Shown: piece by piece, positions 35,730 through 46,947 of the stretch | Position numbering within the stretch: the stretch's first letter is position 1 | Layout: the number at the start of each line of letters is the position of its first letter | Assembly: GCA_029378245.1 (NCBI GenBank) | Contig: JARKIF010000029.1 | Location: 620,001-684,000 of the forward strand | Direction: 5' to 3' | DNA: 64,000 bases | DNA from: Roridomyces roridus | Taxonomy: Eukaryota > Basidiomycota > Agaricomycetes > Agaricales > Mycenaceae | Translations under genes and position numbers: made by a program | The notes under the pieces: generated by a model | Told to the model about the DNA's origin: nothing | The model's database searches: none | Seen by the model: the letters and a program-made list of their open reading frames with translations, nothing else

Positions 35730-36331
35730 GATGTGTTGATGATGTGGCAGGAGACAAAAGGCTGATGCTTATGTCACGGCCGGGCGTCCCGTGATGCCGG
35801 CGATCAAATTTTCCCAGGCGGGTCATTGCTTTTGATTTCCAGGGGCGTGAATTTGAAGTTGAACATTGGCGATTCCCGCAGGAGAGGGAAATGAAGGTTG
35901 AATTTCGCAATTCTGCCGTCCTGATCGGAATCATCGGATCGAACCCACGGTCGCTTTTCAGGCACTTTCAATACACTGGGGACTGCTCTCCGAGCCCTCC
36001 TACTCTTCGTCGTTCAATCCAATCGTTAGTTCAAGTTGACAGGAATTGTCGATCTAAGCGGGGCAAAGCAGTGTGAGGGACGATCTTGTCCACGATGGTC
36101 GAACCAAGCATTCTTGTGGGAGTCTGGGTGGCTCAAAACGCCGGTGACAGGAATTGGCATACGGAAGCCTGGAGGTCTGCGATATTCCAGCCTGCGATCA
36201 TCCTGTCAACATCCACGTCAACTTGCCATCCGCATGTCAAGGATCGAGGCCTGTTACATGCCAGCGCCTAAAAGCTGTGGAGAAAAGGTCCACATATTAC
36301 AAGAGGTCCACAGCACAGCTCCTTCATCACC
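35730..36331. other. Divergent promoter region
   Basis: The interval lies between two divergently transcribed genes (start codons at 35729 minus and 36332 plus). No ORF with recognisable features is present. Confidence 0.4.
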
Positions 36332-38161
36332 ATGTTGCTCCGGGACCGGTACCTCCTCGTGTCTGTCTTCTTTGTAGCCAGCGTGCAGCTCGTCCACGCG
36401 CAATGCAGTCCTTCTATCTCGCTGTCGCGGCCATCAAACAGGGATACCGCCGTCTTGCTGCCCATGAATAATTCACGGACTTGGACGGTGTCACAACGAT
36501 TTGAGGATAGCACGGAACACCCCTTGAATGTATCCATTCCGGATGCGAACTTCTGGTTGACGGTGCGGAAGTCTGAATCTTTCTTGATGCATTCATGACC
36601 CTGACTTGACATTATGTATTGTAGTGGATGGACTCGGATAACTCCAACACAGACGGCGGGATAACGGCACAATCCTACCAGGTTCAAGATTTCAATAACT
36701 CGACATGTCTCAAATCATACATTCAGCCGTTCAACTTCACCAGTTCGTCAACAGAATTTGTTATCGGAGAGCCCACAAGGATATGGTGGGCGGAAGGGAC
36801 AACACAAGGGTAAGTTACCGCCGACTCCAGGACACCACTCGATGATGTGTCTGTTTCCGTTCTAGAAACGTTACCGTCCGAGTATCGACTCTTGGAGCGC
36901 GGGACGATGACAAACAAACACAGGACATGGACACTATCATCGTTCCCGCGTCTAATATCACACTGGTGGATGGCCAGGGCGAAGGTTTTGACTGGTACCC
37001 ATCCATCTCCCCCCGGGCGTCTTTCATCCTCACCCTGGGCGACGAGCGAGGGTTGGCATCTGGCGGCAGCTTATTTGGTGTTACCACCTCGACACAATAT
37101 CTGTGTGCCTACCAGATGAATGGGACATATGCCTTCCTACAGAGGATGTTGATGTATGCCTTGCTCCTGTTCGGCACTGTTGGACTCTTTACCGCTTCCA
37201 ACTGGATGACTGGTGTGTTCCCCTTGGCAAATCCTCAAAAATTGGTTTCAAACAAATTTAGGACCCTTTCTCGGCGCCGCAATGGCCTACGCAGGTGCAA
37301 CCGCAATCCATGCCATTATTCTCGCCTTTTCTTCCCGCGAGGCCGACCAGCGCGGCACCATCGACCTCGACAGCCTCCCAATCTTCCAAATTCTCTCCGT
37401 CTGCCTCTATCTCTGCGCTCCCCTCTTGATGGGTTCGTACGGACTTCGACGTCGCACGGGGAACATGCCTTCAACCGTGCTCATCGTCTGTGCATGGGGC
37501 ACCCTCATAGCCATCGGCTTCTTCTGCTCCATTGTCATTCACCCAACAGCAGTCCCGCCTTGCGCACCAACTAATATCACATTCTCGGACGGATCCATTC
37601 GCAGCATTTCGCCAAACACCGGTGATTGTGCATCCCTCTGTCCTCAGAAAACCTCGATCCTCCGTATGGCAGGGGAAGCACAGATGGAATCGTCCACCAT
37701 CACAGTCAGCCACGTATTTGGCGGCCTCAGGAGCTTTGGCTGGTTTATTGGGCCCTGTTGCACCCTCTTTATTCTGCTCTCCATCCCACTGGCAGCGAAA
37801 GTGCCGTTGGCAGAAAGCTCCAGCGACATCTTCGGCGAGGCGGGCAGGATGCTATTAGCGCCCTTCCGGAGCAAATCCGATTCGGGGGAGCGAGGAGTGG
37901 CTCTGCTAGTCATCTGCCTCACGGCGGTGGGGTGCCCCGATTGGAGTGTTTGTACAGATCTTGGTAGGGGAGTATTATCTCAGCAAGACGAAGCTTGCAC
38001 AGGAAAGAGTAGCAGCCGTTGGACAATGGGGTCCCTGGGTCACAGTTGCCATTGCCTCGGGGGCGGCAGTGCTGTTGGTTTTGATGTCTTCGACGCGGTA
38101 TGGAGAAGAGAAGAGGGAGCCGGCAAATCAGGACGTTTACTGGCCAACAACCCAGTTGTAA
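36332..38161 (+). CDS. Signal peptide, glycosylated ectodomain and seven membrane helices; carries a frameshift
   Basis: Exons 36332-36562, 36625-36809, 36866-37212 and 37262 onward. The signal peptide is MLLRDRYLLVSVFFVASVQL. The ~240-residue ectodomain has many N-x-S/T sites (NNSRTW, NVSIP, NNSTCL, FNFTSSS). Helices: MLMYALLLFGTVGLF, AMAYAGATAIHAIILAF, QILSVCLYLCAPLLMG, STVLIVCAWGTLIAIGFF, FIGPCCTLFILLSIPLA, LLVICLTAVG.., and VTVAIASGAAVLLVLMSS. After ICLTAVG the frame must shift by one base at about 37928-37939 (an extra base, perhaps T at 37933) to reach VFVQILVGEYYLSKT and the stop at 38161. The unshifted frame ends at 38259 and would overlap the next gene. A sequencing error or a pseudogene is possible. 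The topology resembles the lipid-translocating RTA1 or GPCR layouts, but I recognise no family motif. Confidence 0.6.
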
Positions 38162-38227
38162 ATTTCTCGGCGTTCCAATTCAGCCGTGGAGATGAAAGAA
38201 AGCCGAGGCAGCATGAATTCAGATCGA

Positions 38228-39330
38228 CTAGTAATACACACGCCCAGCGCCGTAGTTGATCACATTCGCCAACGCCTGCGACTGCGCCATTGCCACGTTC
38301 TTTCAGAAAACGCAAGGTAAGGAGAGTGTGGCCGCCATTCGGAGAGGAGTGACGCACCATTCGGGCTTGGGCAAGCATTATCTGCTGCTGACTGTCCACG
38401 GTGATTGCTACATGACGCATATTCATTAAAGACGCGATGAATTTGAGGGGGAAGACGCACCGATCTGCTCGGCGGGCGTCTCGGCCTGCTCCCGCAGAGT
38501 CTGGAGTTTCTCCATGACAGCAGGCGGTAAGCGCCACCGCATCTGAACCTCGCTACTCCCCGATCGCTTGAACTTGAGATAGAAGTACCCGCTGTCGTAG
38601 AAACACAACGTCGAACCATACTCGATGCACCACCCTGGCTCGCTGAACTCTTTCAGAACCTGCCAACTGGAATCAATTGAGTGAAAAGGACACATGGACG
38701 ACTCACCTTGAGCAACGGATGATCTTCCCCGACATATTTATCATCCAAATCCGCGACGAACCCAGCTTGGAACATCACAATATTCGTCGTTCCTTGTCCA
38801 AACAACATCCCCGTAATCCCGACATCGAAGTTCTTCAACTCCTTCTGCATAGTGGTCAGCCGGTCCACGTAGTAACTGGGCAAGACGGCGTTCCAAGCGC
38901 CGCTGTTCTTGCCCTTGAGAAAGTAATGTCCGGGGTCGGGGCTGTCGGGGAAGGAGATGAATCGAGCGCCACTGGTGAGGTGTTTCCGGATGTCTTCGTT
39001 TATGTCCCCATTGAAATGAACTGCAACGCGCGTGAGTGAGTGAGTGGAATTGAAACCCACAGGCTCGCTACATTTGTCGCTCCCGACGTTATAGTTGACC
39101 CAAACCATACCGGAGCCGTTCATACTATGTCCACATATCAGCTCTGGTGTCTATACACACAAAAAACAGACGCACCTCGTCCAGAGGGTCGCCGCGATAT
39201 TGAGAGCCGACGTCGCGTGACCAGTGAACGACGAGGAGGGCATGTTCTCGACAAAGTACCGGCGACCGTGGCCCACAAAGAACGCTTCGGGGGAGGGACC
39301 CAGGACAATGACAGTGCTAGGACTCGCCAT
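38228..39330 (-). CDS. Unrecognised conserved-looking protein (MASPSTVIVLGPSPEAFF type)
   Basis: Exon 1 (39330-39176) encodes VIVLGPSPEAFFVGHGRRYF and HATSALNIAATLW. Intron 39175-39125 joins it to MNGSGMVWVNYNVGSDKC...FPDSPDPGHYFLKGKNSG. Later exons carry VLKEFSEPGWCIEYGSTLCF, YFYLKFKRSGSSEVQMRW and a C-terminal helix QQIMLAQARM / VAMAQSQALANVINY, ending at 38228. The small splice steps are all in phase. The aromatic-rich middle (GWCIEYGS, WRLPPAV) suggests a globular soluble domain of unknown function that recurs in agaricomycetes. No catalytic motif is visible. It converges on the membrane-protein gene, leaving 66 bp. Confidence 0.65.
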
Positions 39331-39472
39331 GAGGGGGAAGGGGGAGAGAGGAAGACGGGGCAGTGCTTGTCAGATGGTGACAAGTGGCGTGCCCCTATCA
39401 GTTTACGATCGATTAATTCTTGACTTGATGTTGACTTGATGCATGCAATGCCGAGTCAAGGCAGAAGAGCTG

Positions 39473-40300
39473 CTAAGTAGTTGGCACGATATTATGTATG
39501 AGAACAATATTTTTACATCCAACGCACCTACTCGTGATCCCACATGCCACAGTTCCCACAGTGACTAACGAGAGCGACGAATCGTACCACAGCTCACCCC
39601 ATCTTGGGATGAGGAACATATCGAAGGACAGACTTACCCAAGTAGTCCCATCCGCCTCGATAAATTCCGGCGCGTGTCCATCCATAAAAATGCGTAGGGG
39701 AAAGGATCCTGCGTCGATAAGGCGGAGGCGGCTGCTAGTGGGACGTTTCAATCGAGGGGAAAGACCACACTGGAACGCACCTCACACCTTTCCAATGCGT
39801 CGGCATTCGAAATCGGGAAGGATTACCACCAGTGGATCGCCCTGTATGCAAGTCGTGGTTATCCAGCTCGCTGGGGACGCTTGAGATACTCACGTCCCAT
39901 CCTGCGCCAAATTGTTCGTCAGGTATACCCAAGAGAAAGTCAGCATTAATGTGTATAGTCATCGGTTAAGCACGTCGAAAAACGCGATCGTGTACATTAG
40001 GCTCGATGAGAGGACCGGGGGAGTGTCGGTGGACGAATTTCCAGGTCCGATGCCCGGGGATCTCAGATACGGTCCAGAGTCTAGATCTATACACACCGGT
40101 CGTGGGTGGAGCACCGAGGTCAAACATGGGACCCAGCAGGGAAGAGTCGGTCGGGGGAGGCTTCGGGGGCTACGGTGGGTGTTCTAGATGCGGGTCGGGA
40201 TCCTGAATTGCGTCGAGCCAGAGGAGAGCGACGAGGGGAAGCAGGACGACGCCAGATGGCGGAGACGCACTGGCACGCGCTGATGACGTGTCGACGGTGG
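39473..40300 (-). pseudogene. Gene fragments, probably degenerate
   Basis: Several minus-strand exon-like pieces line up: GVVLLPLVALLWLDAIQDP (40245-40190), GPMFDLGAPPTTGVYRSRLW and IPGHRTWKFVHRHSPGP (40130-40010), MTIHINADFLLGIPDEQFGA (39962-39903), DPLVVILPDFECRRIGK (near 39845-39795) and LRLIDAGSFPLRIFMDG (near 39740-39690). The first two are separated by an in-frame TAG, and the last two cannot be joined in phase by any GT-AG pair I see. This suggests a decayed gene or a model I could not resolve. No family recognised. Confidence 0.35.
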
Positions 40301-40520
40301 CAGTTGGAGGGGCGGATCGTCGATGATCCTGTTGAGTAAGAGCGGGGAGAACTGTCTTTCCAAGATGAGCGGAAGAGGTGCGAGTGAGCAGCACGCTTGC
40401 AAGTTGCCAATGATGGCGGAGACAAGCTGCTTATTTGGCCGGCCCAAACTGGACCAAAGAACACGTCACCGAGCAATCGCTCCTCGTCTCCGACACCCAT
40501 CATCCCCACGGCAACCAGCC

Positions 40521-42055
40521 ATGGCCAATTCTCCTAGCTTTCCGCCCGAGTTAGAAAGAGAGGTTTTCGTGACTGCGGCATACATCGAGCCTCTCTGCAT
40601 CCCCAAGTTGATGCTCGTAGCTTGGCGTGTCAAACTTTGGTGCGCGAGGTTACGCTTTGGTGCACCGACATTTCGCTTGCACCAGAGTATAGGGTCGAGC
40701 CATTGTTTTGTCGCACAGTTGCGGTCTCCGCTCACACGTCCAGCAACGGTTTGGCCCTCCATGGGAAATCGGGCTACCCTTTCCACAGCCGCGGCATCGT
40801 CTCTAGTGATCGTCACGGGCCGGGATACCCGCTGCGGGCCACGGGTACGGGTCGCTTCGGGTACGGGTACGGGTCCATCGCCGAATTTTCTGCCGACCCG
40901 CGGGTACCCGCCTAAACCCGTGAGAACTTGGTGAGAACAATCCAGCTTGCAGCAAACAGCACCGGATAAGCCCTCCTCGAGTTCCCTGGACACCACGTAT
41001 GTCTTCACGGTGAAAAATCTATGCAGGCCACACTGCCAGCCCTGTGCCGCCTGATCAACGCTCCATCAACAACAGTTGATTCAATTCGGCAATCGTTGAA
41101 AATGCGCTCATCTTGAGCTGCGCGCAGATGTAGACCTTCTGTAAGCATACTTTGCCATTTTATGCATACCTTTGCCATCTAACGCCAACACCAGTTTGAA
41201 AAGATGCCGCGGGTACTGCGGGTCGCGGGTCACCCGCTGGCCCTTGACCCGAACCCGCACCCGCGCTCACGGGTACGGGTCTGACAGGGTACGGGTACGG
41301 GTCTCAGTGTCAGTACCCGCGGGAGGCCCGTGGCGATCACTAATCGTCTCCCGTGCTTTTGCTATCCCTGCATCCGTCCTGCCGTCGATCCGGCATCTCT
41401 GTCTCGTGAGCGTGCCCAAAACTCTCGCCCATTCCATGCTATCCGCCGCTTCCAATCTCGAGGATCTGTGGATCAACAATATGTCCAAAGAACAATGGCC
41501 GCTTTTCCGTGGAATGCCTCTGCCTTCATTGCCATCTCGAGACTTTCTTCCCACCGGGACGCATCGATTTCTCGGACGCATTATTCACCCAGTTGACGCA
41601 TCTGGAACTCCTCGGTGTTTACAACCGCGATGAATCTACATGGGCCGGGCTTTCACTGCTCCCGAATCTTACCCACCTTTCGTATAACAATAGCGAAATG
41701 CTCTTGTCGCTTGCGGTTATGATATTGTGCACCTGCAAATCGCTGCGAGCCCTTGTCTATATCGCACAGCCCGACCATGGCGAACTTGACGAGGAAGAGT
41801 ACCCCGAGCTGGCACGAGATCCTCGTTTCGTCCGCATCGTTTGCGAACGATTCGTGTGCGATTGGCAGATGGGCGCTCTTCGGGGGATAGACTACTGGTC
41901 GCGCGCCGACGAATTCATTGCCAATCGTAGATGTCGGGAGATTGATGGTAGGAGACTGATTTTACTGCGGTGGTCGGATGCGACTGACTTTTTTTTGTCT
42001 TATACCCACTTTAGTGTACACCATGCCCGGAGATCCCAGCCTGGATTTGCCATAG
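40521..42055 (+). pseudogene. F-box-like gene, LEREIFE/AWRV family copy 3, split by a MITE and frameshifted
   Basis: Exon 1 (40521-40639) encodes FPPELEREVFVTAAY...KLMLVAWRVKLW. Intron 40640-40692 splits the Trp codon as in the paralogues. Exon 2 begins VEPLFCRTVAV and reaches GYPFHSRGIVS, where a 539-bp MITE (40804-41342) is inserted. Coding resumes after it in the same frame (RAFAIPASVLPSIRHLCL...NLEDLW). A second lesion, a one-base shift near 41515-41535, precedes IDFSDALFTQLTHLELLGVY...DPRFVRIVCERF...DWQMGALRGIDYW. A last short exon may end at 42055. Two independent lesions argue against function, although the body after the MITE is still well conserved. Confidence 0.85.
40804..41342. mobile_element. 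hAT-type MITE, 539 bp, with 8-bp target site duplication
   Basis: Terminal inverted repeats of 18 bp (TAGTGATCGTCACGGGCC at the left and the complement of TAGTGATCGCCACGGGCC at the right) match at 17 positions. The flanking octamer ATCGTCTC occurs exactly on both sides (40796-40803 and 41343-41350). An 8-bp duplication and TAGTG ends (YARNG) are typical of the hAT superfamily. The subterminal zones are packed with GGGTACGGGT-like repeats on both sides, likely transposase-binding sites. No ORF codes for a transposase, so it is non-autonomous. Confidence 0.93.
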
Positions 42056-43167
42056 TATGCAACGATGGACTGCAATGATCATGAATGACCGCCGTCCGTA
42101 GGGACAACTTGGGGACAATATGGATCTTGATTTGCATCTGAACTGGCGCGTCCCAGAATCCTTACTTAACAGCAACCGCGTGCTTTCCTCGCCTTTGAAA
42201 CAACCCCACTCCTAGTTCCCGAAGACGAATTCCCATTGATCGCTCAATCTCCTCTCAAGCATCCCTGAGCCCTAGCAACGGGGAGCACTGAATTCAATGT
42301 GCGCATGAGGTGCAAGATCTCCCAAGTGACACCTGAATTGGATAGATGAACGGCAAGCACAAACAAAGGTGGTAGAGTGGGATTGTGGGACTCACCGTGG
42401 TTCCCAGTTCAAATGTTCAAGTTTGGAGTTTATCACTATCATGAAGCGGTCAACGCCCCACCCCACCGCCGTTTGGGTACAGAAACGCAACAGTCCAATT
42501 GCTTGACTTCACCGCCAACTTCCAAGTGCACCGCCTGTGAGAACCCGATCCTTGTCTAGACGGTTGAAAACATTATTGCTTGGGCTGCAGGTCACTTTCT
42601 TTTATTTTGAACCCCGGTGACGGCTGGTTCAGCAACCTAATGGCTTGACCGACGTCCTCTGGTCAGAGGAAGTCGTCTCCACTTTGCCTATTATGACACA
42701 GCCGAGGGCCCACATGAACTGCAAATGTAGGAGCTGGTTGAGAGTCCTACCACACGGGGTTTAGAGGATATATAGCGGATAAGCCATGAATGAATTCATA
42801 GCGAGCGCTATTTGGGAGTGCCTGGCAATGTCCTGAATGAATTCTGATCCTCGGATCCCCACCATACCGATCGAAGTCAGTATAGAATGTAGAGAAAAGC
42901 TTCCTGCTCATGAGCAGCTATGCAACGGCGGAGAACTGCGGCATGGACCCGCAAGGGTTTACTCCCTGAAAAGCGCCAAGACCCCGGGTGCATTCGTGTA
43001 CTTGTTTCAGTATTTTCAGAAGAAAGCCAGACGACTATAAAACCGACGGTGCTGGTGGCCTACTTGTCAACCCAGCACTCAACCTCTCCAGCTACCAGTC
43101 AGATTCGAGGTGCGCAAGTGTACTGACTCCGAATCTGATTATATCTGAGCACGTCCAGATTTTTGCA
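42056..43167. other. Intergenic stretch with TATA box of the secreted-protein gene
   Basis: No gene is recognisable. CTATAAAAC at about 43035 lies ~130 bp before the ATG at 43168 and is a plausible core promoter. Another TATA-like element (GGATATATAG) is near 42765. Confidence 0.45.
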
Positions 43168-43785
43168 ATGTTCTTCAAACTCAACGTCGCCTGCATCCTT
43201 GCCGCGCTCACCATCTTCCACGGCCAAGTTCAAGGCTCGCCCGCCGCAGCCAACTCGGATGGCGGAGACCTCGTCATTCTCAGCACGCAGGAGACACCCA
43301 CCGGCACCATCACCATCTGGGGTGTACCGGACGGCAGTTCGAGCTCCAAGCGCACTGAAGCCGACTCTGCCTCGGTCCCCATCAAGAAACGCCAATGCGG
43401 GACGAACAATGTTACCTGCAGCGGCAGCCACACTGCAGATCGGAATGCCTGCCTCCAGCTCGTCGGGTCGCTGTCGGCCAATTCTGGACAGGGAGTCGGC
43501 GGTGAGTATTTTGGTACATCTGGAGGCGTAGCGTTGAAACTGATCTGGAGCCATTTCGCAGTGGCCCCGCGGTCCATTTGCCAGACAGTCAACGGAAATC
43601 AGTGCTGTGTGAGCTGGGCCAACCCTGTTTCAGGCCTCACCCAAGGACAGCTGGTCAACAGTGCAAACGATGTTCTCAACGACTGCAGTGGGAACGATAT
43701 CTCGGGATTGACTCGCAACACCAATCTCAACGGCATTTGCACCACGCAGTGCCTGTCGAACCGCCCGAGCGGTTGCGCCAACTAG
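43168..43785 (+). CDS. Secreted Cys-rich protein with a Kex2-type propeptide site
   Basis: The start at 43168 gives a signal peptide (MFFKLNVACILAALTIFHG, cut near QGS). A pro-region of about 55 residues ends at VPIKKR, a Kex2 cleavage site, after which the mature protein begins QCGTNNVTC. Ten Cys follow in pairs (CSGSH, NACLQL, SICQTV, QCCVSW, LNDCSG, GICTTQCLSN, GCAN). A 60-nt GT-AG intron at 43502-43561 is likely; both versions stay in frame. The processed Cys-rich form resembles secreted effector-like or wall proteins of agaricomycetes. The family is not named with confidence and no toxic activity is implied by what I see. Confidence 0.75.
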   Translation: MFFKLNVACILAALTIFHGQVQGSPAAANSDGGDLVILSTQETPTGTITIWGVPDGSSSSKRTEADSASVPIKKRQCGTNNVTCSGSHTADRNACLQLVGSLSANSGQGVGGEYFGTSGGVALKLIWSHFAVAPRSICQTVNGNQCCVSWANPVSGLTQGQLVNSANDVLNDCSGNDISGLTRNTNLNGICTTQCLSNRPSGCAN

Positions 43786-44247
43786 ATATTGCACCAAGAT
43801 GTCCATATTCAGATTTTGTGGCTCCCTTTTTGAATGTAAACAGTTTGTTCAGTGATCGTTGAACATGCCGAAAGATGCCGAGAACAAAAGTTCACCGTTA
43901 TGTAACGTTGCCGGGTGGAGCCGCAATAGTCGTGTACGATTCTGAACCCACCTCATCCTCCCTCACGGCGCCTTCTCGGAAATCCTGCGCAGGTGCATTC
44001 GTCATCCGTTGCCTCTGTTTGTCTGATCCGATCCCCGGCATTGCTTCGGGGCGCTCACCCCGCGTTTCCGGGTCAGTATTGCATGATGAAATTCAAATGA
44101 AGCTGTGGCAATAATGTTGAGGACGCGGGACCGTTTCTCGACTTCTCTTTCGGGAGCTGGGCAATCAATGATCATCAAGTTCGACAATGTTTTCTCCACG
44201 GAACATGCATCCTGGCCTGTCCCATTCGAAAGATAGATGTCCAAAAA
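43786..44247. other. Tail-to-tail spacer
   Basis: This is the 3' region between the secreted-protein gene and the FAD monooxygenase. No gene features are seen. Confidence 0.4.
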
Positions 44248-46298
44248 CTAGACCTGTACTCCGAGTAAAGAGAAATAGTCATCCACGCCCCGGACGTCGA
44301 ACACATACGCTCCGAGTACGCCATCCGGACGCAGAACCACTAAGACGTCCTTGGGGTCCTTGCCACCATGAATTCCATACGACTCCGCTATGACTCCTTG
44401 CGGATCAGCGAGGTACTGGACTCCTCTCGTCGAATCCGGGGAGTGAAAACCAATGACTGCAACGTTTATGAGCCCAGCTTCAATCCACCGTCGTAGATCC
44501 ACCACCACTTCCATCTGTGTATTGGATGTCGATAACGTAGCTGCTCTATGACCAGTGGCGGGGAAGAACAGGATGAGATGCGAAGGGGCCTCCCGCAGGA
44601 GGGAGAACAGATCCTGAACACCGCCAAAGTATGGTGCCCTGTCGCCGACACGCACCTCATAGCCAGTGTCGAAGGCCCCGCCGTATGGGTTCTGCTTCTC
44701 CTCCGAGGCGTCTCTATGATCCAGGACGATGGGACTCCACCGATAATTGACTCCCAGCTGTAGCAGTTCGCTCGATCGGAGCATCGGATCCGAGACCTTT
44801 GTCGATTCAGAGGATCCCAAAGCCGAGGAAGTCGGCCTCGTGAACGCTCTAGCATGCAGCTCATTGGAGAGATGCAGCATCTCTGCGATAACTGGCATCC
44901 TCTCAGCTTCGTACGAGCCGAGGAGCCTCTCCGAGACCGCCTTTCTCAGGATGACCAATGCGAGTTTCCACGCGAGGTTGAACTGACGAGTCGGCGTTCA
45001 AAGTTGTTGTATGTGGAGTGAAACGGGAACATACCGAGTCCTGCATGGCCGTGTTCGTACCTTGCCCACCAGCCGGCGAGTGGCAATGTGCAACGTCTCC
45101 GAAAAGCATTTCCTTAGCAACAACACGGAAAGCAGGATCGCATCCTCACCTCCCGCTAGAAACACGCGTCCGACGGCCAACCTGTCTATCATCCGTATAT
45201 TGGCTCTGGGATCCGGTCAAATCCAGGATGCAACGACTCAAATCCACAGACCTCCACTCCGAAATGCAACTCGCATTCTCGAATTTGATATCCTCCCGTT
45301 GGGAAATGGAATTGAACAGTGCTTGAGTTCCCTGGACATCTTGTGGGAGATCTGTAGGCAAATTTGGGCCCAGTGTAAGCATCTGGAATCGGTTGCCTGG
45401 ATTGATGGGTTTCAGGGAGGTGCTAGGAAGTGGTTCAAGTACTTGGATAACGACGCAGAGGAGGAAGGACGTACGCGGCGGTGGCAAAGTCGCCCCATCG
45501 GTGCCAATACTATGCATACCAGTGAGCTATTGCGCAAGTGATAGAATCTATAATACCTCTCTGCTAAATCCAGGAACTTCAACCGTCGCAGACCACATCC
45601 GATCAGCGGTTTTCGTCTCACCAAGGAAGGAAAGACCCAATATCGCGCGGGAGGAACCTACTGCAAGTCAGCCCATGAGATTCGAGAATCCACGGCAAGC
45701 ACTGACCATGCCCACCATCCGCCGCTATCAAATACTCGCTCTCGATATCCCGCACCGGTACGCCAGGGCTCGCAGGATGCACCGTCGTCACAACCACTTT
45801 GTCATCTTGCCGGATCCCAACAAGTTTACACCCCCACTCGACCTGCACAGCGTGTGCTTCCAACAGATGCCGACGGAGGATGTTCTCGAGCTCGCATTGG
45901 GCGATGGAGGCGGGTTGACTCTATTCGGCATCGTATCTCAGCATTCACCCGTATGAGCAGGGAAGCGGAAAGCAACTCACGAAGGGAATCGTCGGATGCA
46001 CCGGCGCTGCTTCGGACCACTCGAATGTCCGGAGTATCCGCTTCCCATCCTCCGGGTCGTAGACAGCCATTTGAAGCGGAGGCGTAGCGAGCGAGGCTAG
46101 CGCGGGTTGGACACCGAGGATGGCAAGGAGCTCTTGCGTGCGGGGCATAATAGCAGTCCCCCGCGCCCCGCTGTGCGCGCCTTCCGCTGAATCAATGACT
46201 CGTACTTTGACACCCTTATTAGCCAGAGCGATCGCTGCGGTGAGTCCAGTTGGACCTGCTCCGACGATGAGCACGGGAGTGGTGAGCGAGGAGGTCAT
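44248..46298 (-). CDS. FAD-dependent aromatic monooxygenase (phenol hydroxylase-like) with C-terminal thioredoxin-like domain
   Basis: The start at 46298 gives LIVGAGPTGLTAAIALANKG, the GxGxxG FAD site, close to the N-terminus. The DG motif appears as YLIAADGGH; splicing at the next intron continues VGSSRAILGLSFLGET. The GD motif is FLAGDVAHCHSPAGGQGTN, assembled across an intron near 45110-45160 and binding the FAD ribityl part. The last exon (from ~44960) holds the helical segment and a thioredoxin-like domain (VRVGDRAPYFGG, LILFFPATG). About 590 residues in total. Such enzymes hydroxylate phenolic rings with NAD(P)H and oxygen. Stop at 44248. Its neighbours include a Zn2Cys6 factor, so induction by an aromatic compound is plausible. 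Confidence 0.88.
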
Positions 46299-46947
46299 CT
46301 TGGCCGAATACTCGTATCTGCTGGACGCCGCAATTAAAAGCACTGCTCGTGAGCCAGAAACCACCAAAATGCCCGCAGTCACCGCCGGGCTGCCGCCGGG
46401 CACCCATCCCTGAAACACCATCAGCTGCTTCAGTACGACAGGCCCGTGTCAACGAAATCCTCATGCCCTGGATAGCCTCGGACTTGGATCGGGGTTACGA
46501 ATCGCGGCGGGCCAGAGGAGAGCGGCGGGGAGTGAGAGGCGACGTGGGGGGGTCGAGACTGTGAGGGGAACTCGTCGGACTCGTCGGGCCAGGCCATATT
46601 GCCGCGAGATGAGGGGAGAGGAAGCGAGAGTGATGCATTAGTCATCCGTTGCCCTTGTGTGGCTCAGCCGATGCTCGGCACCGGCCGACGGCAGTCGGGC
46701 TCCAACTTCTAAATTTCGCTCCACCGGAGCCATGCGAAAGAAGCAGATCCACACCTACATGGGTACTTCCCTGGAAATCGGGATTCGGCGCCTTGACCTT
46801 TTTCGCGAATCAACTTTCAAGCCACCAACAATCCCAATATTTACAAGCCAAGCACTCGATACCGCCCATTTAAACCCCCACTCCGTCATGAAATCTGATG
46901 CAGAATAAGTACAGTTTTCCCGATACGATCTTCCAGATCAAACATCG
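46299..46947. other. Spacer between FAD monooxygenase and Zn2Cys6 factor
   Basis: No gene is recognisable. It should contain the monooxygenase promoter, since both flanking genes run on the minus strand. Confidence 0.4.

Noticed and set aside
42390..42430. tRNA-like GTTCCCAGTTCAAATG sequence
   Set aside because: No acceptor stem or D arm could be folded around it.
45011..45541. Plus-strand ORF of 176 codons over the FAD monooxygenase
   Set aside because: The minus strand contains the GD motif and family sequence across this interval.
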